Shown here piece after piece: positions 57,601 to 64,000 of a stretch of 64,000 nt of DNA. Source of the stretch: Siphonodentalium dalli. Taxonomy: Eukaryota; Mollusca; Scaphopoda; Gadilida; Siphonodentaliidae. The notes under the pieces were generated by a model, which was given only the letters and a program-made list of their open reading frames with translations, was not told the DNA's origin and did not search any database. Every line of letters begins with the position of its first letter. Positions within the stretch are counted from its first letter, which is position 1. Location of the stretch: positions 12,367,710-12,431,709 of the forward strand of contig CP136062.1 in NCBI GenBank assembly GCA_032622095.1. Direction: 5' to 3'. Made by a program: the position numbers and the translations under genes.

Positions 57601-60600
57601 TGACACTAGTTACGAAAACATAAGATTTAAAGGCGAATTCCCTGCTAGACAGACATGATTTTTTTGTGTAAAAAGTTTCCCAAAATGTCAATTTTTCAGA
57701 TTTAAAGAAAATTTTGGACCCAACATTTATATTGGCAACACTATACGCTAAAACGTTAGCACTGAGGCCTATGGAAAACATTTACACCAGTGTAACCTAA
57801 AGGGAAAAAATAGCTTTTTATCATTTTTGATTCCTGGGAGTCACTTTAAAGCATTTTAATGCATTTTACAGAGCCTGGTATTTCAGTCCAATGAATATCT
57901 CATGCTTGATGTGGCTATTCTTGCTGCTGATGCCTTCTTTCACTTACATCAGCCAAAAAAATAGTAAGATTTTTCATAAAAAATGCCAATTTTTCAAGGT
58001 ATTTTCAAAAATTTTCAAGGTGGTAATAGTCACATGATAATGCAAATGACCCATAACATGGGCATGTCAACGACACATAATTCAATTGTTATAAGAACCT
58101 AATTTAACAAGTATTTTGGATTTTATAGCCAGTGATATACATATATATATCATAAAAGTGTGTCATTTCCACTGGTGGGTATGGTCATTTGAAGGTTAAT
58201 AGCACTAAAACTTGGACACATTTAAGAAAATGCTTCAGCAATTCAAAGAGAGCATATCTTTATTCAACTAATTCAATGTACACCCACATCCAGTTATCTT
58301 GGATCACCCTTGCAGACCTGAAAATGTCATATTTTATTCTTCAATGTGCTGATAAAGTCATGCGCTTGATGCTCAGCTGATCAGATCTGGACTCAATGAC
58401 CTCACATCACCAGAAGTTCTCTCATGGAAAGAATATTGAACAGTCTTCCATAGCTGATCCAAGTTTGCAACACCAGACCCCTAAAACTGAGTGAAAATGG
58501 GGCCTGAACATGACTGGTGGTGGAAAATTGTGCTTTTTTGATGAATAATTTGTTAAAGGGGGTGGGGTTAAATTGTGTGTGATAAATAAAGAACCACAGA
58601 AGTGATATTGTTTTTGAACACATTTTTTCCATTGATGGGAAATTCTGAAGAAATGTAGGGAGTTACAATTATTCCGCGAAAAAGCGGGCTATCGCTTTAG
58701 GTTACACTGGTGTAAATAAGGTTCCGAGTGACATCTAGCGGATGCGGGAGGAATATATAGGAGAGAATAAAATAGACACTGGGCCCTGATTGGTCAATAG
58801 CCTTGTGTGCTTTTCACATAACAAAATCATCACACCTCTTCCCTATGATTTCCCATAGGTAAAATAACCATTGGCACAGGAATTAACCCTTTGTAGTGAA
58901 GTTTGAATTTTTTGGTGTGGTCTAAAATATGACTGTATTTTTTTATGCGGTTCTGACACTAGTTACGAAAACATAAGATTTAAAGGCGAATTCCCTGCTA
59001 GACAGACATGATTTTTTTGTGTAAAAAGTTTCCCAAAATGTCAATTTTTCAGATTTAAAGAAAATTTTGGACCCAACATTTATATTGGCAACACTATACG
59101 CTAAAACGTTAGCACTGAGGCCTATGGAAAACATTTACACCAGTGTAACCTAAAGGGAAAAAATAGCTTTTTATCATTTTTGATTCCTGGGAGTCACTTT
59201 AAAGCATTTTAATGCATTTTACAGAGCCTGGTATTTCAGTCCAATGAATATCTCATGCTTGATGTGGCTATTCTTGCTGCTGATGCCTTCTTTCACTTAC
59301 ATCAGCCAAAAAAATAGTAAGATTTTTCATAAAAAATGCCAATTTTTCAAGGTATTTTCAAAAATTTTCAAGGTGGTAATAGTCACATGATAATGCAAAT
59401 GACCCATAACATGGGCATGTCAACGACACATAATTCAATTGTTATAAGAACCTAATTTAACAAGTATTTTGGATTTTATAGCCAGTGATATACATATATA
59501 TATCATAAAAGTGTGTCATTTCCACTGGTGGGTATGGTCATTTGAAGGTTAATAGCACTAAAACTTGGACACATTTAAGAAAATGCTTCAGCAATTCAAA
59601 GAGAGCATATCTTTATTCAACTAATTCAATGTACACCCACATCCAGTTATCTTGGATCACCCTTGCAGACCTGAAAATGTCATATTTTATTCTTCAATGT
59701 GCTGATAAAGTCATGCGCTTGATGCTCAGCTGATCAGATCTGGACTCAATGACCTCACATCACCAGAAGTTCTCTCATGGAAAGAATATTGAACAGTCTT
59801 CCATAGCTGATCCAAGTTTGCAACACCAGACCCCTAAAACTGAGTGAAAATGGGGCCTGAACATGACTGGTGGTGGAAAATTGTGCTTTTTTGATGAATA
59901 ATTTGTTAAAGGGGGTGGGGTTAAATTGTGTGTGATAAATAAAGAACCACAGAAGTGATATTGTTTTTGAACACATTTTTTCCATTGATGGGAAATTCTG
60001 AAGAAATGTAGGGAGTTACAATTATTCCGCGAAAAAGCGGGCTATCGCTTTAGGTTACACTGGTGTAAATAAGGTTCCGAGTGACATCTAGCGGATGCGG
60101 GAGGAATATATAGGAGAGAATAAAATAGACACTGGGCCCTGATTGGTCAATAGCCTTGTGTGCTTTTCACATAACAAAATCATCACACCTCTTCCCTATG
60201 ATTTCCCATAGGTAAAATAACCATTGGCACAGGAATTAACCCTTTGTAGTGAAGTTTGAATTTTTTGGTGTGGTCTAAAATATGACTGTATTTTTTTATG
60301 CGGTTCTGACACTAGTTACGAAAACATAAGATTTAAAGGCGAATTCCCTGCTAGACAGACATGATTTTTTTGTGTAAAAAGTTTCCCAAAATGTCAATTT
60401 TTCAGATTTAAAGAAAATTTTGGACCCAACATTTATATTGGCAACACTATACGCTAAAACGTTAGCACTGAGGCCTATGGAAAACATTTACACCAGTGTA
60501 ACCTAAAGGGAAAAAATAGCTTTTTATCATTTTTGATTCCTGGGAGTCACTTTAAAGCATTTTAATGCATTTTACAGAGCCTGGTATTTCAGTCCAATGA

Positions 60601-61384
60601 ATATCTCATGCTTGATGTGGCTATTCTTGCTGCTGATGCCTTCTTTCACTTACATCAGCCAAAAAAATAGTAAGATTTTTCATAAAAAATGCCAATTTTT
60701 CAAGGTATTTTCAAAATTTTTCAAGGTGGTAATAGTCACATGATAATGCAAATGACCCATAACATGGGCATGTCAACGACACATAATTCAATTGTTATAA
60801 GAACCTAATTTAACAAGTATTTTGGATTTTATAGCCAGTGATATACATATATATATCATAAAAGTGTGTCATTTCCACTGGTGGGTATGGTCATTTGAAG
60901 GTTAATAGCACTAAAACTTGGACACATTTAAGAAAATGCTTCAGCAATTCAAAGAGAGCATATCTTTATTCAACTAATTCAATGTACACCCACATCCAGT
61001 TATCTTGGATCACCCTTGCAGACCTGAAAATGTCATATTTTATTCTTCAATGTGCTGATAAAGTCATGCGCTTGATGCTCAGCTGATCAGATCTGGACTC
61101 AATGACCTCACATCACCAGAAGTTCTCTCATGGAAAGAATATTGAACAGTCTTCCATAGCTGATCCAAGTTTGCAACACCAGACCCCTAAAACTGAGTGA
61201 AAATGGGGCCTGAACATGACTGGTGGTGGAAAATTGTGCTTTTTTGATGAATAATTTGTTAAAGGGGGTGGGGTTAAATTGTGTGTGATAAATAAAGAAC
61301 CACAGAAGTGATATTGTTTTTGAACACATTTTTTCCATTGATGGGAAATTCTGAAGAAATGTAGGGAGTTACAATTATTCCGCG

Positions 61385-61425
61385 AAAAAGCGGGCTATCG
61401 CTTTAAGGGAAAAAATAGCTTTTTA
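61385..61425. other. Second MITE-less junction of the macrosatellite
   Basis: Reads CGCTTTAAGGGAAAAAATAG, one base shorter than a precise empty site and different from the junction at 45580. Confidence 0.92.
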
Positions 61426-64000
61426 TCATTTTTGATTCCTGGGAGTCACTTTAAAGCATTTTAATGCATTTTACAGAGCCTGGTATTTCAGTCCAATGAA
61501 TATCTCATGCTTGATGTGGCTATTCTTGCTGCTGATGCCTTCTTTCACTTACATCAGCCAAAAAAATAGTAAGATTTTTCATAAAAAATGCCAATTTTTC
61601 AAGGTATTTTCAAAATTTTTCAAGGTGGTAATAGTCACATGATAATGCAAATGACCCATAACATGGGCATGTCAACGACACATAATTCAATTGTTATAAG
61701 AACCTAATTTAACAAGTATTTTGGATTTTATAGCCAGTGATATACATATATATATCATAAAAGTGTGTCATTTCCACTGGTGGGTATGGTCATTTGAAGG
61801 TTAATAGCACTAAAACTTGGACACATTTAAGAAAATGCTTCAGCAATTCAAAGAGAGCATATCTTTATTCAACTAATTCAATGTACACCCACATCCAGTT
61901 ATCTTGGATCACCCTTGCAGACCTGAAAATGTCATATTTTATTCTTCAATGTGCTGATAAAGTCATGCGCTTGATGCTCAGCTGATCAGATCTGGACTCA
62001 ATGACCTCACATCACCAGAAGTTCTCTCATGGAAAGAATATTGAACAGTCTTCCATAGCTGATCCAAGTTTGCAACACCAGACCCCTAAAACTGAGTGAA
62101 AATGGGGCCTGAACATGACTGGTGGTGGAAAATTGTGCTTTTTTGATGAATAATTTGTTAAAGGGGGTGGGGTTAAATTGTGTGTGATAAATAAAGAACC
62201 ACAGAAGTGATATTGTTTTTGAACACATTTTTTCCATTGATGGGAAATTCTGAAGAAATGTAGGGAGTTACAATTATTCCGCGAAAAAGCGGGCTATCGC
62301 TTTAGGTTACACTGGTGTAAATAAGGTTCCGAGTGACATCTAGCGGATGCGGGAGGAATATATAGGAGAGAATAAAATAGACACTGGGCCCTGATTGGTC
62401 AATAGCCTTGTGTGCTTTTCACATAACAAAATCATCACACCTCTTCCCTATGATTTCCCATAGGTAAAATAACCATTGGCACAGGAATTAACCCTTTGTA
62501 GTGAAGTTTGAATTTTTTGGTGTGGTCTAAAATATGACTGTATTTTTTTATGCGGTTCTGACACTAGTTACGAAAACATAAGATTTAAAGGCGAATTCCC
62601 TGCTAGACAGACATGATTTTTTTGTGTAAAAAGTTTCCCAAAATGTCAATTTTTCAGATTTAAAGAAAATTTTGGACCCAACATTTATATTGGCAACACT
62701 ATACGCTAAAACGTTAGCACTGAGGCCTATGGAAAACATTTACACCAGTGTAACCTAAAGGGAAAAAATAGCTTTTTATCATTTTTGATTCCTGGGAGTC
62801 ACTTTAAAGCATTTTAATGCATTTTACAGAGCCTGGTATTTCAGTCCAATGAATATCTCATGCTTGATGTGGCTATTCTTGCTGCTGATGCCTTCTTTCA
62901 CTTACATCAGCCAAAAAAATAGTAAGATTTTTCATAAAAAATGCCAATTTTTCAAGGTATTTTCAAAATTTTTCAAGGTGGTAATAGTCACATGATAATG
63001 CAAATGACCCATAACATGGGCATGTCAACGACACATAATTCAATTGTTATAAGAACCTAATTTAACAAGTATTTTGGATTTTATAGCCAGTGATATACAT
63101 ATATATATCATAAAAGTGTGTCATTTCCACTGGTGGGTATGGTCATTTGAAGGTTAATAGCACTAAAACTTGGACACATTTAAGAAAATGCTTCAGCAAT
63201 TCAAAGAGAGCATATCTTTATTCAACTAATTCAATGTACACCCACATCCAGTTATCTTGGATCACCCTTGCAGACCTGAAAATGTCATATTTTATTCTTC
63301 AATGTGCTGATAAAGTCATGCGCTTGATGCTCAGCTGATCAGATCTGGACTCAATGACCTCACATCACCAGAAGTTCTCTCATGGAAAGAATATTGAACA
63401 GTCTTCCATAGCTGATCCAAGTTTGCAACACCAGACCCCTAAAACTGAGTGAAAATGGGGCCTGAACATGACTGGTGGTGGAAAATTGTGCTTTTTTGAT
63501 GAATAATTTGTTAAAGGGGGTGGGGTTAAATTGTGTGTGATAAATAAAGAACCACAGAAGTGATATTGTTTTTGAACACATTTTTTCCATTGATGGGAAA
63601 TTCTGAAGAAATGTAGGGAGTTACAATTATTCCGCGAAAAAGCGGGCTATCGCTTTAGGTTACACTGGTGTAAATAAGGTTCCGAGTGACATCTAGCGGA
63701 TGCGGGAGGAATATATAGGAGAGAATAAAATAGACACTGGGCCCTGATTGGTCAATAGCCTTGTGTGCTTTTCACATAACAAAATCATCACACCTCTTCC
63801 CTATGATTTCCCATAGGTAAAATAACCATTGGCACAGGAATTAACCCTTTGTAGTGAAGTTTGAATTTTTTGGTGTGGTCTAAAATATGACTGTATTTTT
63901 TTATGCGGTTCTGACACTAGTTACGAAAACATAAGATTTAAAGGCGAATTCCCTGCTAGACAGACATGATTTTTTTGTGTAAAAAGTTTCCCAAAATGTC

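Larger units (their letters stand above)
41519..64000. repeat. Macrosatellite, 1353/1354-bp unit, 17 complete units, open at right
   Basis: Units are almost identical. Spacings between equivalent points are 1354 (eight times), 1397 (43-bp internal duplication at 46865-46950), 1348 (6-bp deletion near 53983), 1353 (six times) and 899 (twice). A full unit is a 451-bp MITE plus a 903-bp body. Units left of ~54 kb have CATAAAAAAATC and CATTAAAAAATG; units to the right have CATAACAAAATC and CATAAAAAATG. The repeated short open frames are not conserved by selection in any visible way. Confidence 0.97.

Noticed and set aside
42362-63590. Families of identical 63- and 76-codon frames repeated 17 times
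   Set aside because: They repeat only because the DNA unit repeats. The 63-codon forward frame starts at a non-ATG codon and none resembles a known protein.

Overview
This is eukaryotic, AT-rich, repeat-saturated DNA from an animal. Spliced exons with GT-AG borders, many small palindromic DNA transposons (MITEs), decayed LINEs and large tandem arrays rule out a prokaryote. A marine invertebrate, most likely a mollusc, is suggested by short phrases that I associate with molluscan genomes (AAGGGAGATAACTC near 26260, AAGGGCCATAACTC near 34250). That is recognition from memory, not proof.

One host gene is recognisable: the 3' half of BANP (BTG3-associated nuclear protein, a BEN-domain DNA-binding protein), on the + strand from 7184 to 28967. 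Six exons are supported by protein similarity, splice sites and a consistent reading frame: 7184-7246, 12780-12855, 14553-14716, 16077-16324, 20175-20339 and 28848-28967 (stop). The amino-terminal exons must lie upstream of the window. The gene carries unusual tandem duplications that start in its own exons: the exon 2 donor boundary is repeated into intron 2, the end of exon 4 is echoed in its intron, and the terminal coding block with its stop is repeated about three more times after the stop.

Layout. 1-7183: intron or upstream DNA holding a composite palindromic element (1-5415) split by a ~4.1 kb insertion. The insertion contains ~44 copies of a 69/71-bp monomer, each shaped like a core promoter, followed by a CAAT/TATA region and a hammerhead-ribozyme-like motif (5182-5238). 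7184-28967: BANP exons separated by introns full of nested elements (hAT with a perfect 8-bp target duplication, TTAA elements, a PIF/Harbinger-like element, TA-flanked palindromes), minisatellites, a 1,261-bp tandem duplication with a palindrome at its junction, and a ~1.2-kb dispersed duplication. 28968-41518: intergenic repeats, a large mirror-image composite element, six minisatellites, a LINE pseudogene and a decayed Penelope-like relic. 41519-64000: a macrosatellite of 17 complete units (1353/1354 bp, two shortened to 899 bp) that runs off the right edge. Each full unit is a 451-bp TA-flanked MITE plus a 903-bp body.

Most long open frames here are by-products of tandem repeats whose period is a multiple of three (42, 57, 69, 27 bp) and are not genes. 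No tRNA, rRNA or CRISPR was seen.
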